NCBI GenBank assembly: GCA_005878515.1
Contig: VBLZ01000073.1
Coordinates: 1-17,819 of the forward strand
Length of the DNA: 17,819 nucleotides
Reading direction: 5' to 3'
Source of the DNA: Methanobacteriota archaeon
GTDB taxonomy: Archaea; Thermoplasmatota; Thermoplasmata; RBG-16-68-12
Shown here: in pieces, positions 1 through 6,935 of the stretch
How the letters are laid out: the number at the start of each line of letters is the position of its first letter
Numbering within the stretch: the first letter of the stretch is position 1
Made by a program: the position numbers and the translations under genes
Notes under the pieces: model-generated
What the model was told of the DNA's origin: nothing
What the model saw: only the letters and a program-made list of their open reading frames with translations
Database searches by the model: none

Positions 1-397
1 TGATGTCGGAAAGGAAGGCTCGCCTGGCATCCTCGATGAACAGACGCCCGAACTCGGGGCCGGTCTCATACAGGGCCCGCACGACGTGTCCGATCCCGGG
101 AATGGTCGTCCCCTCGGACGGCCGGACGACGAGCCGAGCGACCGCTTTGATCAGGCGGTCCCCTTCCTCGACGGTGAACGTCAGCTCGCCGCGAGGACGA
201 CCGCGAGGCAGTTCCCCGGAGAGGGCGAGTCGGGCCGCCCAGATCACGAGGAACGTGACGAAGCCGCCGATGATGAGCAGGTTCGTGAATCCGATCTGGT
301 AGAACTCGCGGTGGTACCAGAACCCCGCGACGAGGACGAGGGAGATCAGGAACAGGAACGCAGAGCGGACCAAGAACGTTCGGACGCGGGCGTCCAT
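1..397 (-). CDS. Two-helix membrane protein, partial (C-terminus beyond left edge)
   Basis: Reading the minus strand from the ATG at 397 gives an open frame to the window edge (132 codons seen). It begins MDARVRTFLVRSAF. Two hydrophobic stretches, about residues 12-28 and 37-55, are separated by a short charged loop (HREFYQ), so they probably form a helical hairpin in the membrane. A hydrophilic, probably cytoplasmic, part follows with alternating charged and hydrophobic residues (GELTFTVEEGDRLIKAVARL). I do not recognise the family. The start lies 4 nt after the stop of the KaiC-like gene at 402-1145, and a GGGTGA ribosome-binding sequence overlaps that stop, so it is the last visible gene of the KaiC/GTPase operon. 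It could be the membrane anchor or output of that system; this is inference from position only. Confidence 0.75.
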   Translation of the reverse strand, partial: MDARVRTFLVRSAFLFLISLVLVAGFWYHREFYQIGFTNLLIIGGFVTFLVIWAARLALSGELPRGRPRGELTFTVEEGDRLIKAVARLVVRPSEGTTIPGIGHVVRALYETGPEFGRLFIEDARRAFLSDI

Positions 398-401
398 CCG
401 C

Positions 402-1145
402 TCACCCGATCGCCCGCGCGACCTCGAACCGACCGTTCTCGAAGAGGAGGGTGTGGTCGTCGCTGTCCTGGTTCACGCTCCGCATCTTCACGCACTGGAC
501 GCGGCGCTGGAACGCGGTCTCGGTGACGGGCTCGAGCCGAAGGTGGATGATCCCGTCCGCGAGGAACTCTTCCTCCAGCGCGGTCGGCGGGGCCTCGAGG
601 GAGGGCTCTTCCGAAATCAAAAGGCTCGTGACGCCGAGGTCCCGGAGCCACTCGAAGAAACCGAACGTCTCGGCCCGGCGGTCGTCGAACTCGAGGACGA
701 GCTCGAGCGCATCCCACGAGTCGATCGCGAGGAGCCGGAAGTTCCGCCTCATGCGGAGCTCGAAGATCTTCGCCTTCAGGACCGCGAGGAGGGCCTCGCC
801 CCTCGGGGCGACCGTCTCCGCCATCGACCCGACTTTGGCGACCATCTCCTCGAGGTACTCGCGGCCGCGACTCAGATCGAGGATCGGGAGCGCCTCGGAG
901 ACCGCGGTGGCCTTGAGGCCGAGCCCCGCGATGTGTTCGAGCAGGCCCGCCGCGGTTTGCTCGAGGGTGACATAGAGCCCCGGCGCGCCCTCGAGCGCGT
1001 TATGGTACAGGACGTAGTACGCGAGGGACGACTTCATCGTCCCGCTCGCGCCGCGCACCAGGACGACGTGGCCTTGCGGGATCCCGCCGCGGAGCACGTC
1101 GTCGTCGAAGCCGCGGATGTGGGTCTTGACCAAGGGGCGGGCCAT
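402..1145 (-). CDS. KaiC-like RecA-superfamily ATPase (single domain)
   Basis: This 247-aa protein is a single KaiC/RecA-fold domain. It has the family opening (GFDDDVLRGGIPQGHVVLVRG, about 12-32), a Walker A motif GASGTMKSS (32-40), an LEQ at the usual catalytic-glutamate position (61-63), and a Walker B ending in D142 (RLLAIDS). The late block FLADGIIHLRL...QRRVQCVKMR is shared with its two neighbours. KaiC-family domains bind and hydrolyse ATP and usually form hexameric rings in the cytosol; the client here is unknown. The start is supported by GAGGGG a few bases upstream. The gene follows the zinc-ribbon/TPR/KaiC gene after a 9-nt gap and precedes the membrane-protein gene by 4 nt. The second catalytic Glu found in KaiC (EE) is Gln here. 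Confidence 0.9.
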   Translation of the reverse strand: MARPLVKTHIRGFDDDVLRGGIPQGHVVLVRGASGTMKSSLAYYVLYHNALEGAPGLYVTLEQTAAGLLEHIAGLGLKATAVSEALPILDLSRGREYLEEMVAKVGSMAETVAPRGEALLAVLKAKIFELRMRRNFRLLAIDSWDALELVLEFDDRRAETFGFFEWLRDLGVTSLLISEEPSLEAPPTALEEEFLADGIIHLRLEPVTETAFQRRVQCVKMRSVNQDSDDHTLLFENGRFEVARAIG

Positions 1146-1154
1146 CGGGTCCCC

Positions 1155-2900
1155 TCAGGAGCTCATCGCTCGGGTGACGCGGAAGCGGCCCTCGTCGAAG
1201 TCCATCGCGAGGTATCCGGTGTTGTGCTTTGTCCCGCGCATCTTCACGACCCGCAGTCGGCGTTGCGCCGTCGAGTCGGTCACGAGGTGCATCCGAAGAT
1301 GGATCACACCGTCCGCGAGGAACTCCTCGTCCCAACGTCCTTGGAGCACGTGGCCGGCGACGACCCAGTCCGGTCGTTCCGTGACGAGGAAGCTCGTGAT
1401 CCCCAGGTCTCGCAGCCACTCGAAGAGCCGGTAGATCTCCCGCCGTCGGTCTTTGAACTTCGCGAGGACCTCGAGCGCTTCGAGCGAGTCGATGACGATC
1501 AGGTCGAGGCCCCGTTGCGCTTTGACGGACCGGATCCCCTCGCGAAGGCCGTCGAGCCAGTCCTTCTTCTCGCCGAGGAGGTTCGTCGCGCTCCTCGGAT
1601 CGAGGACGACGAGCGATCCTTTCGGCACTTCGAGGTGGAGGCCGAGGGACCCCATCTGTTTGAGGAGGCTCGAGCCGCGTTCCTCGAGGCTCAAGTAGAG
1701 GCAATGCAGGCCGGCGCGCGCCGCGTTCTGCAGGAGGATCGAGAAACCCAGGGAGGATTTCATCGTCCCTGGCGCGCCCTCGATGAGCACGACGTGGCCC
1801 CACGGGACCCCGCCTTCGAGCGTCTCGTCCAGGCCCTCGACGAACGTGCGCACGCGGGCGGGCGCCTCGGCGACCTGCGTGACGACCGCAGCGCCGCTCC
1901 GCTCGGCCGTCAACGAGGTCTCAATCGAGAACGCTTCCTCCATCTCGTCCAGGATGTCTCGCTCTCGCTCCTCTTCAGCCGTCGGGCCCGACGATTCTGC
2001 GGCGGCCGGCGCGATTTCGACGGTGGCTAGCGCGGCTGCGGCCGACGCCCGGCTCTGCGCGATCTTCGGTCCGATCTCTTGGGCCTTCTCTTGCGCGAGT
2101 CGATGCTCCGGTCGAAGTTCCAGGACTTTGGCGAAACTCACCGACGCCTCCGGGAGATTCTGGAGGGACTCGAAAATCAGGCCGCGCTCCATCCACGTCT
2201 CTGCATGCGTGGGGTGGATCAGGGTCGCCCGATCGAGGATGGCGGCGGCCGTGTGCGTGTCGCCGAGCATCCGGAGGACGCGGCCGAGTCCGAGCCACGC
2301 CTGTTCGTCCTTCGGGCTGAGTTCGAGGGCGCGGAGGTATCCGACCGCGGACTTGTACGGTCGCCCGAGGCGGAGATACGCTTCGGCGAGCAGAATCCAC
2401 GGCCGTCGATCTTCATCGTCGCGAGAGATGGACTTGAGGAGCGGCTCGATCGCATCGGCGAATCGCATTTCGCGCAGAAGTGCGACCGCATCGTGCAGGT
2501 GCTTCGCGGCCTCCCGCTCCGCGACCGCGTTCGGCGCCTTGCGGTCGCTCGAACGGACGTACGGCTTGAAGCGATGGCCTTCACCCTGAGCCTTCGCCCG
2601 GATTCCGTCGACGGCGGCTGCCAACACGTCCGAATTGTCCTCGAGGTTCGGCTCGACTGAGGTCGCGGTCGCCGCAGCGGTCGCAGGACCTTCGGTCGCT
2701 CGATCGGGCGCTTGTTTCTTCGCTGTTTCCGCGACCACAGCAGTGAAGACTTCCCCGCTCGTCACGCGCTGCAAGGCGACCGAGGGATCCCTCCGACTCG
2801 AGGCGGCCGGGCTCTCGAGTCGTCGACCACAGATCCGGCAGTTGACGGCGTCCGGCCGATTCAACGACGCGCAGCCCGGACACTGGATCGAATTTGGCAT
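1155..2900 (-). CDS. Zinc-ribbon / TPR / KaiC-like ATPase fusion protein
   Basis: A 581-aa three-part protein. Residues 7-24 form a small zinc ribbon (C7, C10, C21, C24). A low-complexity Ala/Thr/Glu linker follows. Residues about 130-270 hold roughly four TPR-like helical repeats (for example WILLAEAYLRLGRPYKSAVGYLRALELSP and AWLGLGRVLRMLGDTHTAAAILDRA). A second linker at 280-345 precedes a complete KaiC-like domain with Walker A GAPGTMKSS (375-383), LEE (405-407) and Walker B LIVIDS (D471). The frame stays open upstream to 3257, but that part is antisense to nothing and overlaps the upstream KaiC gene. The ATG at 2900 has AGGTGG just before it, lies 7 nt after the upstream stop, and gives an N-terminus that begins right before the zinc ribbon. 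TPRs usually bind partner proteins, so this may be the scaffold of the operon's complex (inference). Confidence 0.88.
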   Translation of the reverse strand: MPNSIQCPGCASLNRPDAVNCRICGRRLESPAASSRRDPSVALQRVTSGEVFTAVVAETAKKQAPDRATEGPATAAATATSVEPNLEDNSDVLAAAVDGIRAKAQGEGHRFKPYVRSSDRKAPNAVAEREAAKHLHDAVALLREMRFADAIEPLLKSISRDDEDRRPWILLAEAYLRLGRPYKSAVGYLRALELSPKDEQAWLGLGRVLRMLGDTHTAAAILDRATLIHPTHAETWMERGLIFESLQNLPEASVSFAKVLELRPEHRLAQEKAQEIGPKIAQSRASAAAALATVEIAPAAAESSGPTAEEERERDILDEMEEAFSIETSLTAERSGAAVVTQVAEAPARVRTFVEGLDETLEGGVPWGHVVLIEGAPGTMKSSLGFSILLQNAARAGLHCLYLSLEERGSSLLKQMGSLGLHLEVPKGSLVVLDPRSATNLLGEKKDWLDGLREGIRSVKAQRGLDLIVIDSLEALEVLAKFKDRRREIYRLFEWLRDLGITSFLVTERPDWVVAGHVLQGRWDEEFLADGVIHLRMHLVTDSTAQRRLRVVKMRGTKHNTGYLAMDFDEGRFRVTRAMSS

Positions 2901-2907
2901 GGACCAC

Positions 2908-3633
2908 CTATGGACTGATGACCGGCATGACTTGGAAGCGGCCTTCGTCGAACACGAGCGCGGAGAATCCCGTCTTGTGGTGCGAACCGCGCATCTTCTG
3001 GACCCGGATCCGGCGTTGGATCTCGACGTCCGAGATCGGGTGCATCTTGAGCTCGATGATCCCGTCCGCGAGGAACGTCTCGTCCCGTCGCGGTTGCGGG
3101 ACCTCGAGTCCGAGGTAGGACGCCTCCGAGGCCGCCTCCGCGAGGACGAGCGTGGTCGCTCCGAGGTCTCGCAGCCACTCGAACAGGCGGAAGAGCTCCG
3201 TGCGGCGATCCTCGAACTTCGCGAGGACCTCGAGGGCCTCGAGCGAGTCGATGACAACCAGGTCCATCCCGTCGATGTCCTTCTTCGTCGTCATCGTCCG
3301 CCGGAGGAATTCCATCCACGGTTTCGACGCGCCCTTCCCGACCTCCTTCTGGATCGTCCCGACGTCGAGGATGTGCACGTCGGCGCGGACGGCCTCCACG
3401 TCGAACCCCATCGCGGCCATCTGGGCCTCGAGGCTCGGTCGCGTCTGCTCCAGGGAGACGTACAGGCATTTCGCGTCCCGCTGGCGTGCGTTCGCGTGGA
3501 GGATCGCATAGGTCAAGGTCGACTTCATCGTCCCGGGCAGACCCGAGACGAGGACGACGTGTCCGAGCGGGAAGCCGCCGTCGAGCACATCATCCAGACC
3601 CTCGATGAACGTCGGGATTTTCTTCGTGGCCAT
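2908..3633 (-). CDS. KaiC-like RecA-superfamily ATPase (single domain)
   Basis: This 241-aa single KaiC-like domain begins MATKKIPTFIEGLDDVLDGG. It has Walker A GLPGTMKST (31-39), LEQ (61-63), Walker B LVVIDS (D129), then the family-internal blocks DRRTELFRLFEWLRDLG and FLADGIIELKM, and QRRIRVQKMRG near the end. It is closely similar in layout to the protein at 402-1145 and to the C-terminal domain encoded at 1155-2900, which points to local duplication. The start is 4 nt downstream of the stop of the V4R-like gene, with a G-rich ribosome-binding stretch (GGGGGT) before it. Expected activity is ATP binding and hydrolysis in a ring-shaped oligomer; no partner can be named from sequence. Like the 402-1145 copy, it has Gln in place of the second catalytic Glu. 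Confidence 0.9.
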   Translation of the reverse strand: MATKKIPTFIEGLDDVLDGGFPLGHVVLVSGLPGTMKSTLTYAILHANARQRDAKCLYVSLEQTRPSLEAQMAAMGFDVEAVRADVHILDVGTIQKEVGKGASKPWMEFLRRTMTTKKDIDGMDLVVIDSLEALEVLAKFEDRRTELFRLFEWLRDLGATTLVLAEAASEASYLGLEVPQPRRDETFLADGIIELKMHPISDVEIQRRIRVQKMRGSHHKTGFSALVFDEGRFQVMPVISP

Positions 3634-3637
3634 CGCG

Positions 3638-4102
3638 CTACCCCCAACGCGTCCGGGACAAGGTGAGGCGACACGGCCGCCCGAACCGTTCGAGTTTCCA
3701 GTCGAAGTCCTCCTCGAGGCGGAGCCGCAGCATCTCGGCCAAGGCGAACCCGCGGATACAATGGACCGGGTGGCGCTCGTCGTGCCGCATCGTGCACACC
3801 CGGCGGTAGGGGCAAAGGTCGCCGATCTCCGCGTGGACCGTGTTCGAGTCCCCGGTGAAGGTCGTGTCGGTCGTCACGAAGAGGCCGCCCTCGTCGATCG
3901 ATTTCGTGTATGCTTCGCAGGCTTCCTTCGGGTTCTCCGACGCCTGGAATTTCGGGAAGTTGATCAGGAGGAACTTCCGGAGCCCTTCCTCTTCGACGGT
4001 ACGCAAGAAGAGCGGCGCGTTCCCGAGCGACTCCGCGGCGCGGAGCATCCCGTACACGAAGAAGTCCAGCAAACGCTGAAGGCCTTCCTTAGTCGTTGGC
4101 AT
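3638..4102 (-). CDS. Cys-rich V4R-like small protein, possible sensor
   Basis: A 154-aa soluble protein. The C-terminal half carries a cysteine/histidine cluster: C97-P-Y-x3-C103, then H114-C115, then C144 close to the end, with the run HCIRGFALAEMLRLRLEEDF between. This spacing (Cys cluster, amphipathic helix, late Cys) is reminiscent of V4R (4-vinyl reductase-like) domains, which bind small hydrophobic ligands or metal and often serve as sensors next to signalling ATPases and roadblock proteins. I saw this from pattern only; a profile search would be needed to confirm V4R. The start has GGAGG 8 nt upstream. The gene sits between the roadblock pair and the KaiC genes, 4 nt before the next start, so it is probably a subunit or input module of the same complex (inference). 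Confidence 0.82.
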   Translation of the reverse strand: MPTTKEGLQRLLDFFVYGMLRAAESLGNAPLFLRTVEEEGLRKFLLINFPKFQASENPKEACEAYTKSIDEGGLFVTTDTTFTGDSNTVHAEIGDLCPYRRVCTMRHDERHPVHCIRGFALAEMLRLRLEEDFDWKLERFGRPCRLTLSRTRWG

Positions 4103-4126
4103 GACACGCCTCCATAGAACGTTCGC

Positions 4127-4507
4127 TCATCCGGCACCGTCCCGCAAGATCGTCTCGACTTGCTTCGCCGCCCGTTCCATCGCAAGGAGCACGAGGCCCA
4201 GGTTCGCGTCATCGTACACGAGGGCGACGAGGAGCGCCTCCTCCCCAGCGCCGAGGCTCAGGAGCTTGCCTTCGTCCGACTCGATGATCGCGCGAACGAA
4301 TCGCCCTTGGGCCAGCTGGATCGTCGCCATTTCCGACGTGCCGACGATCGCGGCCGTCATCGCGGCGACCATCTTCGGGTCGACGCCATCCGGGAGGGTG
4401 TGGGTCACGACGAGGCCATCCCGCCGGACGACCGCGGCGGACTTGATGTCCGTCACGCGGGACAGCGCATCGATCGTCTCCTCGAGACGCGCCCAGACGT
4501 CGGTCAT
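4127..4507 (-). CDS. Roadblock/LC7 domain protein (second of pair)
   Basis: A 126-aa single-domain roadblock/LC7 (MglB-like) protein. Typical features are the first helix, the paired strands around SAAVVRRDGLVVTHTLPDGVDP (about 23-44), the small-residue helix MVAAMTAAIVGTSEMA, the strand-turn LLSLGAGEEALLVALVYDDANLGLVLLAMERAAKQVETIL, and no extra domain. Roadblock proteins dimerise and act as regulators or GTPase-activating partners of small Ras-like GTPases. A fused GTPase is encoded two genes upstream, so that is the obvious partner (inference from family and context). The start overlaps the stop of the other roadblock gene by 4 nt (ATGA), with GGAGGTG ahead of it. The two roadblock proteins share the TAAIVGTSEM-type core, so they are likely paralogues forming a heterodimer or two homodimers. 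Confidence 0.92.
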   Translation of the reverse strand: MTDVWARLEETIDALSRVTDIKSAAVVRRDGLVVTHTLPDGVDPKMVAAMTAAIVGTSEMATIQLAQGRFVRAIIESDEGKLLSLGAGEEALLVALVYDDANLGLVLLAMERAAKQVETILRDGAG

Positions 4508-4893
4508 GCGGGCACCTCCGCTGCCTTGAGGATCTCCGCGATCGACTGGACCGCCTTGTCGACACTGAGCAGCAGGAGGCCCATGTTCGCCTCGTTCCGG
4601 ACCATCGTGACGAGGATCGCCTCTTCGCCGGCGCCGGTCGCGATCATCTTCCCGATCTGCGTGTCCACGATCGACGAATTGAACGATCCGAGGCCCATCT
4701 CGACGACGGCCATCTCGGACGTGCCGACGATCGCGGCGGCCATGGCGGCGATCTTCTTCGGGTCCATCGTCTTCGGGAGCGCGTGCGCGATCAGGATTCC
4801 GTCTCGGCGGGCAATCGTCGCCCCGAGCACCGCGGGCAACCTCCGCAATTCCGTGAGGATTCCCTGGAGCCGTCGGGCCGCGTCACCGAGCAT
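4504..4893 (-). CDS. Roadblock/LC7 domain protein (first of pair)
   Basis: A 129-aa roadblock/LC7 protein. Core features are GATIARRDGILIAHALPKTMDP, the helix IAAMAAAIVGTSEMA, and GKMIATGAGEEAILVTMVRNEANMGLLLLSVDKA. The length matches a lone domain. Its ATG shares one base with the stop of the GTPase fusion (TAATG), and its own stop overlaps the next roadblock start by 4 nt, so translation of the three is probably coupled. This implies fixed stoichiometry between GTPase and roadblock subunits. In bacterial MglA/MglB and in archaeal and eukaryotic Rag/roadblock pairs, such proteins control the GTPase nucleotide state; a similar role here is inference. Confidence 0.92.
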   Translation of the reverse strand: MLGDAARRLQGILTELRRLPAVLGATIARRDGILIAHALPKTMDPKKIAAMAAAIVGTSEMAVVEMGLGSFNSSIVDTQIGKMIATGAGEEAILVTMVRNEANMGLLLLSVDKAVQSIAEILKAAEVPA

Positions 4894-6080
4894 TAGCGCA
4901 CCCCGATGATCATCTCGGCGAGCATCAGCAAGGCATCCCGAACGCCCTTGTTCTCCGTGGCGACCGTCGGGACCACGGGCACGTCGTCGGGCAGCTTCAT
5001 GCGGTGCGCGATTTCCTCCGGAGGAATCGCACCCGGGAGATCGCTCTTGTTCGCGAGGATCACGTACGGAATCCGCGGCCCCACGAGGTCGAGCATCTGC
5101 CGAGCCCTCGCGAGTTCGTCCGGATGGCTCGCGTCGACGACCAGCAGGACCCCGCTCACCTCGCGCGCGAAGATCTTGAAGATGAACTCGAACCGCTCCT
5201 GGCCCGGCGTGCCGAAGATTTCGGCCTCAATCCCGGTGATGTTGACGTTCCCGTAGTCGAACGCGACCGTCGTGCCCATCCGGTCGATGCTGATCGACTT
5301 CTCGGCGAGGGCCTTGACGACGGTCGACTTCCCCGCATTGAACGGGCCGGTGACCAGGATTCGCGGGAAGTACACCGTCAACCCGACGAGATCCTTGAAC
5401 GTGTACGGGATCCAGTTCGTCCGAATGCCGTTCGACTCCATCTGCGAGATGCGCATCGAGTTGCGGACGATCCCGCCCCGGAGGGACGATTGAAACTCCA
5501 CGACGAAGTCGGACATCGCGCGGATCTCATCGAGTTCGCGCTCCATCAGGGTCCAGTTGATGAACAGGAAACAGCTGACGGTCCCGGCGGCTCGGGCGGC
5601 CTCGATCAGTTCGCGCCAGAGCCGGAGGACGTCCTCCTTGGGGAACCGGTCCATGAAGAACTCCATGGAGTCCACGACGATGCGGCCGGGGCGCTCGGCC
5701 GTCATCGCGGCGATGATCGCTTCACGGATGTTCGCGAGGTTGTCGATGTCGTCGATGTGATATTTCTCGTGGCTTGGCAGGAGGAGTTGGGACGACGTCG
5801 CGTCGACGAGGACGAGCTTCGCGGGGTCGATGGACCCGAACCGTTTCAGTTCGCCCCGGGCAAGTTGCGGGGCGCGGAAGAAGTCCACGTACAGGCAGGT
5901 CTCCCCGGCCTTCGCGCCTTGAATCGCGAAATTCTCGCCGAAGAGGCGCTTCTCTGTCGGTTTCTCGCTGAACAACAGGAGGGTCGAGGGACGCGGGAAT
6001 CCTCCCTGGAGACGCTCGTCGAGGACCGGGATTCCCGTCTTCGCGCGGAGGGCGATCGGCTTCGGCGGAGACTGCATCAT
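4893..6080 (-). CDS. Degenerate RecA/KaiC-like domain fused to a small Ras/Arf-like GTPase
   Basis: A 395-aa two-domain protein. Residues about 10-230 follow the KaiC-like layout (GIPVLDERLQGGFPRPSTLLLF, CLYVDFF, a Walker B-like RIVVDS with D137), but the P-loop position reads FSEKPTEKRLF and lacks the GxxxxGK consensus, so this half probably does not bind ATP in the normal way. Residues 240-395 are a complete small GTPase: G1 GPFNAGKST (245-253), Thr270/271 with VAFDYG, G3 FGTPGQERF (289-297, with the Gln of Ras-like switch II), G4 NKSD (344-347) and ATE (374-376). It resembles the COG2229-like GTPases that accompany roadblock proteins. It starts at ATGATG with GGAGGCGG upstream, overlaps the upstream gene by 4 nt and the downstream roadblock gene by 1 nt. 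Confidence 0.9.
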   Translation of the reverse strand: MMQSPPKPIALRAKTGIPVLDERLQGGFPRPSTLLLFSEKPTEKRLFGENFAIQGAKAGETCLYVDFFRAPQLARGELKRFGSIDPAKLVLVDATSSQLLLPSHEKYHIDDIDNLANIREAIIAAMTAERPGRIVVDSMEFFMDRFPKEDVLRLWRELIEAARAAGTVSCFLFINWTLMERELDEIRAMSDFVVEFQSSLRGGIVRNSMRISQMESNGIRTNWIPYTFKDLVGLTVYFPRILVTGPFNAGKSTVVKALAEKSISIDRMGTTVAFDYGNVNITGIEAEIFGTPGQERFEFIFKIFAREVSGVLLVVDASHPDELARARQMLDLVGPRIPYVILANKSDLPGAIPPEEIAHRMKLPDDVPVVPTVATENKGVRDALLMLAEMIIGVR

Positions 6081-6742
6081 CGCGCGACCACCGCCTCCGG
6101 GAGCGGGACGAACGGATGCCAGGACGCGTCGACCTGGTAGCCGCGCATGTGGTGGACGCGGACCTCGTGGTCCATGCCCTCCGTGAAGCGCATCTCGACG
6201 ACGCCGTCGACGAGGGACCGCAGGAGATTCATCGTCATCGGCTCGTGGACGCCCTCGTGGACCGAGTACAGGATGAAGCCGAGGTTCGTCTTCGCCCGCG
6301 ACGTGACGATCTGAAAGAACTTCGCGATTGCTTGCGGGGAGTTGTGGAGGAACAGGGTCGACACGGTGTAGAAGTAGATGCGGACGGGCGTCCCGATCTC
6401 CTGGCCTGCCTTGCTCATCGCCATCCCGATCCCTTCGAGGTTGCTGAAGCTCGAGACGAGGAACGTCTTCTTTCCCGCGGTCGTCTCCGGAGGCCGCTCC
6501 GACGACGTCGCGCTGTAGCAGTCGACGAACACGAACGATTTGCCCTCGACCGTATCCAGGTCGAGGTGCAACGCCTTCGCCCGCGCTCGGATCTCGCTCG
6601 GATGGAGATCCAACGTCACGAAGACGACGCGCTCCCCGCGGCGCAAATCATCTCGGATCCGGTCCACGAGGTACTCGAATTTTCCGACGCCGGGCGGTCC
6701 TGTGAGGAGGATCGAATAGTTCGTCGGGAAGCGGTCCTCCAA
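6077..6742 (-). CDS. RecA/KaiC-like ATPase with variant P-loop, first gene of operon
   Basis: A 221-aa RecA-fold protein with Walker A GPPGVGKFE (15-23), in which Phe replaces the usual Ser/Thr after the Lys. Later segments resemble KaiC-like ordering (VVFVTLDLHPSEI, FVFVDCYSATSS, VRIYFYTVSTLFLHNSP, and the terminal VDGVVEMRF...HHMRG), but the Walker B strand lacks the usual acidic residue (RIYFYTVS). Nucleotide binding may be weak and hydrolysis doubtful. The start codon is TTG at 6742, chosen because GAGGTGA lies 5 nt before it and no better start exists nearby. Its stop overlaps the next gene by 4 nt. It heads the minus-strand operon, downstream of a TATA-like element near 6829. It is probably a regulatory subunit working with the degenerate domain of the GTPase fusion (inference). 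Confidence 0.85.
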   Translation of the reverse strand: MEDRFPTNYSILLTGPPGVGKFEYLVDRIRDDLRRGERVVFVTLDLHPSEIRARAKALHLDLDTVEGKSFVFVDCYSATSSERPPETTAGKKTFLVSSFSNLEGIGMAMSKAGQEIGTPVRIYFYTVSTLFLHNSPQAIAKFFQIVTSRAKTNLGFILYSVHEGVHEPMTMNLLRSLVDGVVEMRFTEGMDHEVRVHHMRGYQVDASWHPFVPLPEAVVAR

Positions 6743-6824
6743 TCAGGTCACCTCGGTCGGGGCTTTCGCTCGTGTGCTCGAAGGCGTCGGCTGATTCACC
6801 GGAGCCTTCGATGTTCCGTTTTCT

Positions 6825-6833
6825 CATATATAG
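6825..6833 (-). promoter_or_regulatory. TATA-like element for the KaiC/GTPase operon
   Basis: On the minus strand this reads CTATATATG. It is centred about 26 nt before a predicted start of transcription near 6803, leaving a leader of about 60 nt that contains the GAGGTGA ribosome-binding site. No clear BRE precedes it, so the call rests on the AT-rich box and its distance. Confidence 0.45.
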
Positions 6834-6898
6834 GACGTGCCGTAGTTCTCAAGGCTGAGAAATCCCGTCATCGGGAGAGAATCGGACTTGGCGCGCGA

Positions 6899-6912
6899 CA
6901 AAAACATATAAC
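6899..6912 (+). promoter_or_regulatory. BRE/TATA promoter of pheS
   Basis: An A-rich BRE-like stretch is followed by CATATAAC (centre about 6908). Archaeal spacing puts transcription start near 6934, which is downstream of the ATG at 6924 and almost exactly on the ATG at 6936. This favours a leaderless pheS mRNA. Confidence 0.55.
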
Positions 6913-6935
6913 GCGAGGGTCCCATGCGCCGCGGG

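Noticed and set aside
453..2030. Long open frame on the plus strand opposite the KaiC-like genes
   Set aside because: It is rich in Arg/Glu/Asp from antisense reading of GC-rich codons, has no domain features, and overlaps well-supported genes on the minus strand.
2901..3257. Longer N-terminus for the zinc-ribbon/TPR/KaiC protein
   Set aside because: The extra residues are Ser/Arg-rich low complexity that overlap the upstream KaiC gene; ATG 2900 has an AGGTGG site and starts just before the zinc ribbon.
402..3633. A circadian clock as the function of the KaiC genes
   Set aside because: No KaiA or KaiB is present and these are single-domain or fused KaiC-like proteins; in archaea such proteins have varied signalling roles, so a clock cannot be claimed.
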